Position numbers and translations under genes: made by a program. This document shows positions 37,331-48,978 of a DNA stretch of 64,000 nucleotides, piece after piece. The stretch comes from Parasponia andersonii. Lineage: Eukaryota > Streptophyta > Magnoliopsida > Rosales > Cannabaceae. Where the stretch lies: contig JXTB01000092.1 of assembly GCA_002914805.1 (NCBI GenBank), forward strand, positions 1,014,278 to 1,078,277. Direction: 5' to 3'. The stretch's first letter is position 1. Each line of letters starts with the position of its first letter. A model generated the notes under the pieces. That model saw only the letters and a list, made by a program, of their open reading frames with translations, was not told where the DNA came from and made no database searches.

Positions 37331-37860
37331 ACAAACTTAGTTTATAATACAAACTGCTTTATTCAACAACTTTTACTTGTCATAAATTTGTGACAATTCC
37401 ATAATATACATGACTCAAAATCTTATGCTTTCTTAAAAACCATTGTTACAAAGTAGAGGACCATTTTTGCATTATGACAGTTAAAAAATTCTTGACATTT
37501 ATAAAATTGTGATAGAGTCACATACTTGTTTACAAATCATTGTAGCCATCAACACACAAATACATAGGCTTTTACATAAAAATCCTTTTTCTTGCATGAT
37601 TTGTGAATCATATAACCACTTTATTCAACAACTTTCACATGTCATAAATTTGTGACAGTTCTACAATATTCATAATTTTTGACCGCTAGTTATACATTTT
37701 CTTACAAACTATTGTTACAAAGTAGAGGACCATTTCTCTGTTACGCACGGTTATAAAATTCTTGACATTTATAAAATTGTGACAAAGTCACATACTTGTT
37801 TTTCAAACTATTATGGTCATCAACACACAAATATAGAAGCTTTTCATAAAACTAGATCCA
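37331..37860. repeat. Tandem repeat (262-bp unit) in the right part of the MULE
   Basis: Two copies share ctttattcaacaactttnac, gtcataaatttgtgaca, gttacaaagtagaggacc and attcttgacatttataaaa at 262-bp spacing. The shared aaatttgtgac motif also occurs in the left-side repeat, consistent with subterminal transposase-binding repeats. Confidence 0.8.
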
Positions 37861-37863
37861 AAA

Positions 37864-38164
37864 TTACCTTCTTCTTGGCTCTAATTTTTTCACCATAGAT
37901 GTCGTCTTCTCATTCATATTTTTCTTCGTCTTTGTTGCAGTGAATGGTGTAGATGCAGTTTCAGTACGATCTTCCTCTGCTGTTTTCTTCTTCAACCTTA
38001 GAGAGGTCCTGGGTAAAGCCATTTGCGGCGACTCCACGAAGTCGAAATCTTCCACCACTTTTCTCTTTCTTGAAGTCCCTAAGTTTTAATACCCCTTGTT
38101 TTAGCCACTGCAAGCTGTTTGGATAGAAAGGGTTTGAGTAATACTCAAGAGGGTTTCGTAGCAA
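37864..38164 (-). pseudogene. Short basic ORF on the minus strand near the MULE right end
   Basis: A 64-residue frame (38058-37864) rich in Lys, Arg, Thr and Glu, starting MVEDFDFVESPQMALPRT, overlaps a second frame upstream. Placement just inside the right terminus and in opposite orientation to the MuDR fragment recalls the second gene (often Ulp1-like) carried by some plant MULEs, but no protease domain is visible. It could equally be spurious. Confidence 0.25.
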
Positions 38165-38378
38165 TGGTGGGGGAAGAAATGCTCAAGGTTTTTAAATATT
38201 TTAATAGAAATAAATTAAAAAAATACAACAAAATAGAGCACAAAAGACTGACATAGATAGTGTAATTGAAAGGCCTTTCAGACTTTTTATTTCCCAAATT
38301 GGATTAGAAAAGTCATTCTGAAAAAGTGGATCAAAAAAGTCTAAATGGGTAAAAAATGGACTATACATGTCAATTTCT

Positions 38379-39446
38379 CTTTTTTTTTTTTGAGAAATTT
38401 ACGCTTAATACTCGGTTTTCAAAACTTATTTCCAAAATACATGTTTTTAATTTTTCTTTCAAAAATACTCTTTTTTATGGTCTATATTTTATATGCAAAA
38501 TATAAGTGGTTCACCTTTACAATGTAAATTTAATCCACGAGGTACATATTTCATGTGTAAAATATGAACGATATACATTTTAAAATGTGTGTCAATTTTT
38601 AGTATAATTTTTATTCATGAAATGTAGACCATGGTTAATGCTGAAATATATACCATAGTATACATTTCACGTATAAAATAGTAGTGGTCTACATTTTTCC
38701 AAAAAAAAAAAATATAAAAATGGGTATTTATAGAAAATAGGTATATATAGAAATATGGTTTTAAAAAAATGTATTTTTGAACTTTTCCCTATTTTTCTTC
38801 CTTTTTTTTGAAAATTTTATTATATAAAATCAAATTTTTTCCACAAAAAAGTCATTTTGACCTAAGTTAGTCCTATCCATGCTCTTTTCTCTTTGCAAAG
38901 AAAGGGAATTCGTGGGTATCTAGTTAGTTATTCAACTAATGTCTAAGCCTTTATGATCTGTATTACACACAATTAATCATTTAATCATATAATTATTCAT
39001 AGCATGTAATTATAGAATAAGTTATCAATGATTATGCTAATCACATACAATATACTAACAAATATTACTAGTTCTCTCTTGCATTTTAGGCTTAAGCATG
39101 ATGCAACTGAGAAATGTGTACTTGCATAGCTTCAAAAGGTCTTCTATAAGGTTGCTAATCGATGTATTGGCATGGTATATACATAATTTTTTTTTTTTGG
39201 CAAAATTGTATGTATGTAATTCAACCGAGGATGTATTATGTCTAATGAGAAAAAGCTAAGCTTTTACGTAGGTCACTTCATACTCGTGATCAATTGGAGA
39301 TATTTTAGACCGTAGGACATCGTAGACTAACTTACATTATGTTAGCTTAAACGATCAAATAATTGTTTCACTCGTTCATGAAGAAATTCTAAGCTATAAC
39401 TCTTAATTTTCTAGTCCTCAATTATTTATTTTGGGTTTTTTTTTTT
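38379..39446. other. AT-rich intergenic DNA
   Basis: The segment 38390-38790 has weak inverted similarity between its ends (caaaatacatg-type phrases) and repeats of 'aaaatat...ggtctacattt', so it may be a degraded MITE. The rest, to 39446, shows no recognisable gene. Confidence 0.4.
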
Positions 39447-40521
39447 GGTTAGTCTACTGCCACACCCTTGTTTTCTCTTTCCACTCTTTTTATTTTTAAT
39501 GAATAATATTATTACTTAAATTTTTTTTAATGAATATTGTATTAAAGTCCAAATTGACATTTAAAGAAGAATAAAACTCTTGTCACACACCTCAAGAACG
39601 TAAATGCTATAATGGAAAAAAACAAGGTTGAAGCCCTAAAAAAGATTATATCAAGAAGCCAAACAATGTGCCAGAAAATTGATTTATAATTCTTGGACTG
39701 ACTTTGTTTATAGTTGCACCAAAATGAACTGGTTCAAAAAAAAAAAAATTCCTAATTTGCCGATTGCAAATTTTATGAAAGCAAAAAAAAAAAAAAAAAT
39801 AAAAAATCAAGGAGATGCTCTACCTATAGTCAAATCATATGTTCTAGACAAATGAAATTTTACCTTTTTCAAGCTATTACATCACTATAGCTATTAAATA
39901 GACAATTTCAAAGGAGTATTTAGAACCATGAAAATTATCATAACCATCCATGGTATAATCGAAACAACTTAGGTTGGCTCTATTTTTCGACACAGTCAAT
40001 TAGTTAAAAAGTATCTTTTAAAATATAATTTTACAAAATAACATTATTTATAACTTATTTTTAAAGTAGTTTTTCTCTATAATGTTCGATTACACTTAAT
40101 TACATATTCAACTATGCTCAATACCATACTCGATAGTATAAAATACTATATTGAAAAGAATTTTAAAACTTAGTCATTTTGTTAAAACTCACTTTTAAAA
40201 GTTTCATTCTACCTATGTTTTTTCTCGATATGAGAAAAATCTATATTGAAAAGAATTTTAAAACTTAGTCATTTTGTTAAAACTCACTTTTAAAAGTTTC
40301 ATTCTACCTATGTTTTTTCTCGATATGAGAAAAATCTAATGAAGTATAATCTTTTATTTGAAGTTGAATAGGTGGGGACGGTAAATTTTTAATTGCAAAG
40401 AAGAACTTTTTTGGAATTAAGGAGACAATGGAATAAAACTTAAGCAATTTGCATCTATTTAATATTTTTAGGAAAATGGTGTCTAGAGAAAGAAATTCAA
40501 GGGTGTGGCAATAGACCCACC
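39447..40521. mobile_element. Small TIR element (about 1.1 kb)
   Basis: The left end ggttagtctactgccacacc (then cttgttttctctttcc) matches the reverse complement of the right end, ggtgggtctattgccacacc (then cttgaatttctttctc). There is no transposase ORF. The interior contains a perfect or near-perfect 95-bp tandem duplication. Confidence 0.7.
40146..40335. repeat. 95-bp tandem duplication
   Basis: Two back-to-back copies (40146-40240 and 40241-40335) beginning ctatattgaaaagaatttta and ending gatatgagaaaaat. They look identical by eye, so the duplication is younger than the surrounding TIR element. Confidence 0.9.
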
Positions 40522-40698
40522 TTTTTAAAATTTTTTTTGAAACTATTTAAAGAAAATGAAAACTACTTCCTTTGACCTTTGATTAAAACAATTAATTTAT
40601 ATGTTTACGTATATATAGGAAAATACGATGTTTGGGTAGCAATATATATATTGGATGATATTACATATCCTAATTTTTGTATTAACACATAGGGCATG

Positions 40699-40703
40699 TT
40701 AGT
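40699..40703. repeat. Target-site duplication (ttagt) of the outer copia element, left copy
   Basis: ttagt precedes the left LTR (tgttaaaag at 40704) and recurs at 55513-55517 after the right LTR. It fixes the ends of the outer Ty1/copia element. Confidence 0.8.
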
Positions 40704-40937
40704 TGTTAAAAGAAACTTATATCTAATGGAGACAAAAACCAGATAACACCTGCTTTTAAGGATAGGCTAGTATTTTTAAATACCTTTTTATTTGTCTGCT
40801 TTAATGCCATTTTATTCCTTATTTTATGCGTGTCTCTATTTAGTGTCATGAGGCTAATATGTTGTATATATATATTTATCCTTTATGTGTAAATAATATA
40901 GTGAAAAATAACCATTATTCTCAGCTTAATCTCGACA
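40704..40937 (+). repeat. 5' LTR of the outer copia element
   Basis: Starts tgttaaaagaaac and ends ctcgaca directly before the primer-binding site. A TATA-like gtatatatatatttat lies near 40866. It aligns along its length with the 3' LTR at 54917. Confidence 0.9.
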
Positions 40938-40950
40938 TGGTATCAAAGCC
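40938..40950 (+). other. Primer-binding site of the outer copia element
   Basis: tggtatcaaagcc differs by one base from the canonical complement of the 3' end of initiator tRNA-Met (TGGTATCAGAGCC) and abuts the 5' LTR. Confidence 0.85.
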
Positions 40951-41081
40951 AGTTTTAGCTCTTGGAACTATTTTTTTCAGCCTTTATTGCTAAAATAGTA
41001 CTCTTTTCTCCTCTGTTTTCGAAACCAGAAATAGAGTAATGTTTATGTACTTTTTCTATACTTCTTTGTTGCTGATCAGCC

Positions 41082-41335
41082 ATGAGTAAGGATAAGAAGA
41101 ATGAGGATTTTGCCGGCCCTTCCTCTCAGACCCTTACAATAAGCTCTAACTTGAACTTATCTGCTCTCTTTGATAATTCCTCTCTTCAAATCACTTCATT
41201 TAAACTACCGGTGAAAACTTCTTTCAATGGTCACATTCTGTGAAAATGGTCAATTGAGGAAGAGGAAAAATTGAGTATCTTAATAGCGTAATGAAGATGC
41301 CTGACACGACTCATCCAAGTTACACATCGTAAGAC
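41082..41335 (+). pseudogene. N-terminal gag fragment of the outer copia element
   Basis: The ATG at 41082 opens a gag-like frame (MSKDKKNEDFAGPSS, then LQITSFKLPVKTSFNG). Stops follow, and the sequence is cut by the inner element after a phrase corresponding to the usual gag PSYTS. The rest of gag resumes at 50785. Confidence 0.75.
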
Positions 41336-43096
41336 TGTTGGTAAATTAACCTAACACTTAGGAAAATCATGCATGCATGCAGATATGGAAAGTACATAAT
41401 CATATCATGAATGCAGTGGAAAAATCAGCAGATTTAGGTTTTAAAATTTTACATGAAAACAGTTTTCATAACCATATAATACACATGCATCATATACAGG
41501 ATCATGTACAACATAAATCAAATCTAGATACAGAACTCTAGAGATGAGATTAGGGTTTACCTCTTGTAGTGTGTTCCTCATTGATCTCCTTATTGATGGT
41601 GATTAAACCGCCAACCCTAGATCTTCTTGTCTATGCTCTTGCTCTTGGTTGATGAGGTGAGTGGGCACCAAGTCGAAACCTTCATTGGAGAACAATCAAG
41701 AACACTTTCTTGATCCTATGGAACACCGGGACGTGAGATGAGACTGTGAGATAGTAGGAAACTTTTTCTCTCCTCTCTTTTTCAGCCTTGGGCAATTTTC
41801 CTCCCTCTCTCCCTGTGTCTATGCGTGTGACTCTCTTAGAGTTACTGTCAAAACTGCTAACTCTAGTCCAATTAGGATTGGACTTATTCTCCAATTTGAG
41901 CTTTGGATATATTTTTATAAATATGTCTAACTCATGAAACTTATTTATAAAAATACCAACTTCTGTGTAGAATTATTATTTAACACAGTTTCATGAAACT
42001 AATTTCACAAATACCACCAATCAATTAATGAGCTTAATTGAGCTAGACAAGGGACCTAAAAGATCCAAATAATCTAAGCTCCAATAATATGATAAATACA
42101 TAATAACTCTTATTATGGTATTTATATAAATATTATTAGTAAAGGGGACACTCCATTAAAGGCCCAATACTGCACTCTTAAATTAAATGTCATGCCTTTT
42201 ATAGAGATTTAATCAATTAACCTTGATTAACAGATCCATATAGCATATGCTATACCATATATAGAATCCCTATACAATGCCGTAGTTGGATAGATGAAAT
42301 TACCGTAATAGCCCTCCAACACCTATTTATCTTTAAGTTACCATCTTTCTATCAAGGAATAATGTTGTCGATAATTTTGTTCTCAATGGACATTTAGATA
42401 AAATTATCAACCAATTCATAAAGTGAATACTAAAATCTTAGATTTAATTATTCCATGAATTTTGAAAGAACCTAAAGTGGCATTAATATATAGTGTCCTT
42501 AACTATTTGGTATTCTCATCAATTCATAAGCCATAAACTCCAATATACTTAAGTTCATCTCTAATTTCATAGAGGTTAGTCTTTTAACAAATCAAAAGAC
42601 TATAACCTATGAAAGCAAGTCCAGTCAAACATCAAGGATTAAGATATATATGCTAAGAGCTAGTTTGTGATAATATAAGAATTGAGTTACGGCACACCAA
42701 TTCTTTATATTACCTGGTCCAGTTTAATACACATAACTTATTTTTGTTATATTAATGTTTCTATCAGAAGTCAGATACTTCAATGATTTGAGATACATAA
42801 TTCCCATTGAGATAGACAAATACTATAATCTATAGTAAATAAAGTTTTCTATCTTTATTTACAAATCGTAAACTACTTCATTTAGACTTAGATAAAGAAA
42901 TAAGTCTCCCCATAATTAATACTTAATTATTTGTTTCTTTATACACATATAAAGTCATAGATTCTTTTTCAGATGAATAAACTATTCAACTAAGATAGTT
43001 TAATCTAGCAAGTATCATAATTACATATAAGAGAAAGTTGTTTATACTCAAAAGGGTAAAAGTGAAAATATGTTTTTCAGGGCAAAAATCCCAACA
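41336..43096 (-). repeat. 3' LTR of the inner copia element
   Basis: 1761 bp, aligns nearly collinearly with the copy at 48979-50779. The other copy has a short extra segment (about 49487-49530) absent here. Confidence 0.92.
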
Positions 43097-43212
43097 ATCT
43101 CTCACTTGTCCAAAAAGCAGTTACTAAAAATATTATACTAAAAATTCCAAAATGTTCCAAATGACCAAAATTAATAAAAGCAAAACTAAGTGTTCAACTA
43201 ACAACTTAATGA

Positions 43213-44794
43213 CTAAAAAAAGCAATAAAGATCAAAAGCTTTCTCTTCATCGTTTTCTTGATGGACTTTTCTCTTATCCTCCAGAAAGTCTTCACTTCTA
43301 CTGATGAAGGTAGTATTTGTAGATTGTCTGTAAAGAATATAGCCATTCTCTTCCTTTGGATAGCCAAGCAAAAAACACTTTTCTGAATTCTTGTCGACTT
43401 CGTCTCCTACTTTCTTGCACATGTATACTTCGCAACCCCATATCTTTAGATGCTCTAAGCTCTCTACATAGCCCATCCACATCTGAAAAGATATCGAAGT
43501 AACTCTATCTGATGGAATGAAGTTGAAGATGTACGAAACTGTCTTTAAAGCATAATTCCAGTATCTTTTGGATAGCAGTGACTCCTTGTACATCAACTCT
43601 ATAGTTTTCTTGAGTCTGATGTTGTATCTCTTAGCAGCTCCTATACGACTATGCTCATAGATAGTCGCATATTCATAAAGAATAGCAAGATTGGCTAGTG
43701 TTAGTCTCAGCAGCTCTCAAAGAGAATCCATATCTTCATGTTTAGCTTCAATCTTGAACTTCTTGACCTTGGTGTCATATTGTATTCGCACATTTCTGTC
43801 GAACTCATGGAAAGCATCTGGGACTTCATCGTATCTCATGAGAAAATAGACTTGACCAAAGTCCGAATATTCATAAACAAAGGTGATAAATAATGTATGT
43901 TTTTAGTAGGAAACTACCTCCATAGGTTCACAGATATGCACATGTACGCACTCTAAACATGTTTTAGCTTTTTTATAACGAGTGGCAAGACAACGCTTTA
44001 CTTTACAAGCTTCTTGCAATCCTCACAATCTACATCGTTGCTGATGTCTACTTCAAGCAAGTGACCCAGCTCCATAAGTCTGCGAATTTCTGAGCATGGC
44101 ATATGTCCGAGTCACTTATGCCAATCGATGGTGTTGTTTCTTTCCTGATATTATTCACCATCTCTTGGAGTGTAGTAATGCTCATGATTGAAGATGATGT
44201 ACTTTGTGGCTTTGGGGTTAGGACATAAAGTCCATTCTGTATTTCTCCCACATAGTACAATAGATTATTATAGAAGACTTTCACCTTCTTGTCAAACTCG
44301 AAGCGATAGCCTTCTTTAAACATCTTCGATACTAAAAGAGCATTTAAACTAAATTCTGGTACGTAATAGTAATTTTTCAAGATCATGGAGCTATCATTGA
44401 TCTTGGGGTAAGCATCGCCTATGCCCTTTATTCGAACTCTTCGATTGTTCATCACTTTCACATTAAGACCAACATCATTTAATTGATTTGGTTCAATGAA
44501 CTATTTCTTGTCGTTGCAGATATTGACACTAGATCCTGAGTCTACTAGTCAGAGATCTCTTCTATCCTTAGCAGAGAGTGATTTTCTTGGCCTCTCAAAT
44601 AATCTAACTACCAAAGAAGCTCCTAACCTCTTTTCAGTTGAGGTATCCTCATGTTGATTATTGTTCAAACTCTTTGAACACTGAGATGTCTCCATAAATA
44701 TCCTCGTTTTACTCCTTGTACTGTATATCTTTGTCTCTTTCCTTTTTCTGGAAACCTTGTCCATCCTATGAAATAATATTTTCTCAAGCTGCAA
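43213..44794 (-). pseudogene. Protease and integrase relic of the inner copia element
   Basis: From 44794 on the minus strand: a zinc-knuckle-less spacer, the aspartic protease signature DSGSSVNICNDKK (near 44545), a GAG-pre-integrase segment (YYYVPEFSLNALLVSKMF; about 44461-44060), and an integrase relic ending with EHLKIWGCEVYMCKKVG and CFLLGYPKEENGYILYR (43596-43213). Stops interrupt the middle. The 3' LTR begins about 115 bases beyond, leaving no room for RT or RNase H. Confidence 0.8.
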
Positions 44795-47700
44795 AATAAT
44801 AAGATTTCAAATTAGAAAAAAAGTCATAAAATAAATCCAATTCATAATTGAATTTAATGAGTTCAATTCACAATTAAATTTACAAATTCTCAATTAAAAA
44901 TATAGGGAAAAAATAATTGAAAACAAACATCTTTGTTTTGATTTAATTTTACAGTAAGATAATAAACATCTCAACAAGGGTGTTCATTATCTTAAGTAAG
45001 AAAATAAATACCTCAACAAGAGTATTAATTATCAGGAATGAACATTGACAAAATCACCACTCTTGTCATTTATCAATCAAAGTAACTGATTTAAAATCAG
45101 TAGACAATTCGTACAAAATATTGGAGTACATTTAGAGTAAAATAAGAAAACATAAATATTATGACAAATAATCAAACAAGAAGATTATGTATTATGCTCT
45201 TATTGTTCATTTGGAAACTAAGAATAAACCGTGGACATGTATGCAAATTGTGATCCTTCTAGTACTCAACTAAGTTTGCTAGTTTATCTCAATATAAAAA
45301 AATTTAGAATACTTAACATGAAATCCATCAAGATAAAATGCTTGTGTAAGAATTCCTAATATTGTCACAAATATTCATGTGATTCTACAAGTTAAATGTG
45401 AATAATTCACTTTAGACAAAAAGACAAATATCTCATATTCTAGTTTGCTAATTACCCTATTTATTGGTCAATAGAATTACTAACATACCTCCTACGGGAG
45501 GTTAATAGCATCCTATGTTGAGTGTGTAACCATCATTTCAATTCACAAGCTTTCATAAACAATACAGTCTCCTATGGGAGATCAGTACATAAAGTCCACT
45601 CACAAATTTATCCTAAGAGACTCAATACCAGTAATGTCCAGATGAAAACCTTCCTATGGGAGCTCAACAAGATTTTGAGGTGAGACACTTCTTTAGAACT
45701 ATTGAACTAATAATGGAGACCATGGATATCTCATACCTGCTCTTACTCAATCTTTTAAAATTTAGGGATCCTGATTTTACCCAGTTATCTAACTTATTTA
45801 GTAACCACAAAATTAATTATGTATATCTAATTATGCGACTTAAAAAGAATGAGCTAATTTAATATTATATTGTCTAAAGCGAAAGTACTAACACTATAAT
45901 ATTATACATCTTATGTATATAAAATTAGGCAATAAAAGTATACATGACGTAATGATCAAGTAAGAAGGTCTATGGATTGTAAATCATTCTAGCAAAACTT
46001 TTCCAGAAGAAAATTCAATTATTTGGTCAACAGTCTTTCAACCAAAGATAAATAATTGAAATACTGTATTTAAATCAAGTCATGTATAAAACATTAGTTT
46101 TGAAAAATGGGCTAAGAAATTTTAACCGCTAAATTATTTAACTAATAATTTTAAAGATTCTTAGAAATCTAATTTAATCAAATTAAATTCCAAGTGCATT
46201 TATAAAAATAAGTAAGCAGTTATAAAAAAAATATTTTTGTATAAAAGTTTTACAAATAATTATAAATACAAATAATGAATATAAACAACTTTATAAACAT
46301 TCATTAATTTTCTCAAAATTAATCATTTCAAAACTAAAGAAAGGTTTAAATAATTTTGGATTAAAATATCAAAATTTAAAATCCCCCCACTCAATTTGAC
46401 AACCATATCAAATATATTTTGTAAAAACATAATTATCTCATAATTATCTATCACATAAAATAATATCAAAATTATCTCATAATTAACAATATTTTATATC
46501 AAATACCACCGCACAAAATATTACCGTAATTATTACACAATTATAATATTTTATTAAACAACACTTTAATCTCATTAAAATCAAGCTCCAATTTCCTTGT
46601 AATTCATGAAAACAAATAATTATCCTTGTACTAATATTATCCTTTTAATTAATATAATTAATCTCATTAATTATTATTAATTATTAATTATTAATCATAT
46701 TAATAATTATTAAATAATAAAAATTAATCAAATTAATAATTATTAAATAATAAAATGAAAATTAATTAAATTCAATAATTAATTTTTTCTAGTAAAAACA
46801 TATTATCCTAAATGTAAGAATTAAGCTCATAACTAATTCTTGTCTAAATTTAAAAAATATCAACTATTTTTTAATTACGGACTTATTAGGATAATTTAAA
46901 TAATTAGAAAATAAATCACATTTATTATCTAATTATTAATTAATTAAAGAATTAATTAATTTATCTACTCCTATCTTAATCTCATTAAGATACAATTTAA
47001 AACTCATTAAGATCTNTATAGAAATCCTATTTCTATAACGGTATTTAGAAAATATTAATTGCAATATTCTAAATTAGGAAATAATTTAAACTCTTTTAAT
47101 TAATCCTAATTAATTAGAAACTTATAACTCATATAATGTTTCTATATTTATCTGGTATTTATATCTAATTATAATCAAATAATTCTAATAATTAAATAAA
47201 GATCATATCTAAATTTAATTGTAATAGAAATATAATCATAATTAAATTTCTATTATTAACTAAAATTAATTACCTAATTAGTCTCATTAATTAGTTGTCT
47301 AATTAATCTCATTAATTAGTAGAGTTACTAATCTAATTAGTTTTCTTTAACTATATTCCAATTACAATAATTAGAATAGTTACTAGATAAATAGTTATTA
47401 CAATTAACTATTGAATATTAATCGAATGAAATTCAAATCATTTTTATCCTAATCAATCTCATTAATTACAAATTTAAATAATCTATGGATAGTAATTATT
47501 TAAATCTACTCTGATTATATTTAGTTTCGAATTAAATTCAAAACTATATCTTAATTTAAATCAAATTTAAATTAAAAATAATTACTAAAATTAAATTATT
47601 CAAATTTAAACTGTTATGATTTATGGATAATTATCTAATCATATTTAATCACCCTAAATATCAAAAATTAATTTTAATAGTTGTTACTTATTTAAATTCG

Positions 47701-48139
47701 AAATTTAAATAAAACTGATAGGAAATCTTATCTGATTTCAAAAATTAGTAGATGTTCTATTCAAAATTCAAATTAACTATTAGATTTATTAGGATAATAT
47801 CTAATCATATTTTATCTAATTAAATATCTAATTAATTTGAATAATCATTATCTTTTTAAATTCAAATAATAGAGATAATATAGGAAATCTTATCCAATTT
47901 CAAAAATTAGTATATCTCCGATTCAAATTCAAATTAACTATTAGAAAATATCCTATTTATTTAATTAATTCAAATTTAACATTATCCAAAAGTAAATCAA
48001 ATTTAAAATAGGATAAGTCTAAAATAGATAACTATCCTAATCGAATTTGAATAATTTCTTATTTTAAAATTTGAATTCAAATTAAATAATTATCTAATTA
48101 ATTAACTAATTAATTAATTTAGAAAAAATTGGTGATGGT
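44795..48139. other. Extremely AT-rich interior of the inner copia element
   Basis: No coding signal. The stretch 46100-48130 is dominated by permutations of aattaa, ttaatta and atctaattaat. An ambiguous base (n) stands at 47016. This occupies the place where gag should be. Confidence 0.7.
45486..45665. repeat. Three palindromic tcctaygggag motifs
   Basis: cctcctacgggagg (about 45489), tctcctatgggaga (about 45569) and ttcctatgggagct (about 45650) are spaced about 80 bases apart in an otherwise AT-rich non-coding region. Each can form a short hairpin. Function unknown. Confidence 0.6.
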
Positions 48140-48655
48140 AGAAATACCATTACCGTCAGCCTACGGGTTGTCACCGCTCGAAGGGGCAGCGTAAAGCAGA
48201 GCAACGGGTGGTATCGGGTTGGGTCGCCTAGCTATAGCGCTTAGCAAGGCTATGAGCGCCAGGTGAGCTAGCCGCACGCATGGCGCACGTTGGACGCAAC
48301 AGCCCCACGCCCGGGCGCTACAAGGGCCGTGTGCTGGTCGTGCGCGTGGGCTGCTGACCACGCAGGCGAGCTGTGCGCACGGCAGCAAGTGTCGCGCAGG
48401 CCCGCTGCTGGCACAGTGCGCCGTGCGTAGCAACAGTAGGTGTCGCGCCATAAGCGCACACTAGTCGCATGCGCTGGGTGCGTATGGTGCACAGGCTGCG
48501 CGCGAGCGCCGCACAGGCCGCGTGCTGGTGTGCTGTGTATGCGAGCCATGCACGCAGGCCGCGCGCGCATGCGGCCCGCTTGGCCGTGCCAGCGCCCAAC
48601 ACCCGTGCAGAGGCCGACCGCGTAGGTGAACTGCGTGCGCGTGGCTAGGGCTGGC
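48140..48655. other. GC-rich island with degenerate internal repeats
   Basis: A roughly 500-base block with GC well above 60 % abruptly bordered by sequence of about 15-25 % GC. Motifs such as cgcaggc, ggccgcgtgctgg and gtgcgcgtg recur. Overlapping open frames occur in several phases on both strands, as expected from GC-rich DNA without stops, and none shows a domain. It lies between the 5' LTR and the coding relic of the inner copia element. Confidence 0.75.
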
Positions 48656-48978
48656 CGAATTTTTTTTTAAATTCTAGAAAAATTAAAAACATCAAAAATT
48701 CTGGAAAAAATTCTGATTATGAAACTCATTGAAAATATGTTCACGAATCTATCAACCATAAAATTCAAGAATACCCATACCTAATTTTGCTAGAATCACA
48801 ATTCACAATTTTTCTCACCATGAAAAAATCAGTAGTATATGTAAATAAATATAATTCATCACCATGAATCATTTAACTATCATAAACAAAAATTGCTCAA
48901 ACTCAATCATATAACCTAGATATTCAATTCTAGATTAATATTGTGCTATACATTTGAACATATGCTCTTGACACCAAC

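Larger units (their letters stand above)
33095..38378. mobile_element. Mutator-like element (MULE), interrupted by a solo LTR
   Basis: The left end (ggaaaattgacacaaatagc, continuing with catttggacttttttaatcc and cagaatgactttt) matches the reverse complement of the right end (gagaaattgacatgtatagt, catttagacttttttgatcc, cagaatgactttt). The inverted repeat is at least 80 bp long. This layout and the AATTGxCAxxxATAGxCC start are typical of plant MULEs. Inside are a MuDR-type N-terminal fragment (+) and, near the right end, a short Lys/Arg-rich frame (-). Subterminal tandem repeats flank both sides. A 9-bp target duplication cannot be judged in the poly(T) flanks. The transposase core is missing, so the element is non-autonomous. 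Confidence 0.7.

Noticed and set aside
48161..48625. Four overlapping open frames with Ala/Arg/Cys-rich products
   Set aside because: They overlap in several phases on both strands within a GC island and have no domain; frame openness is explained by base composition.
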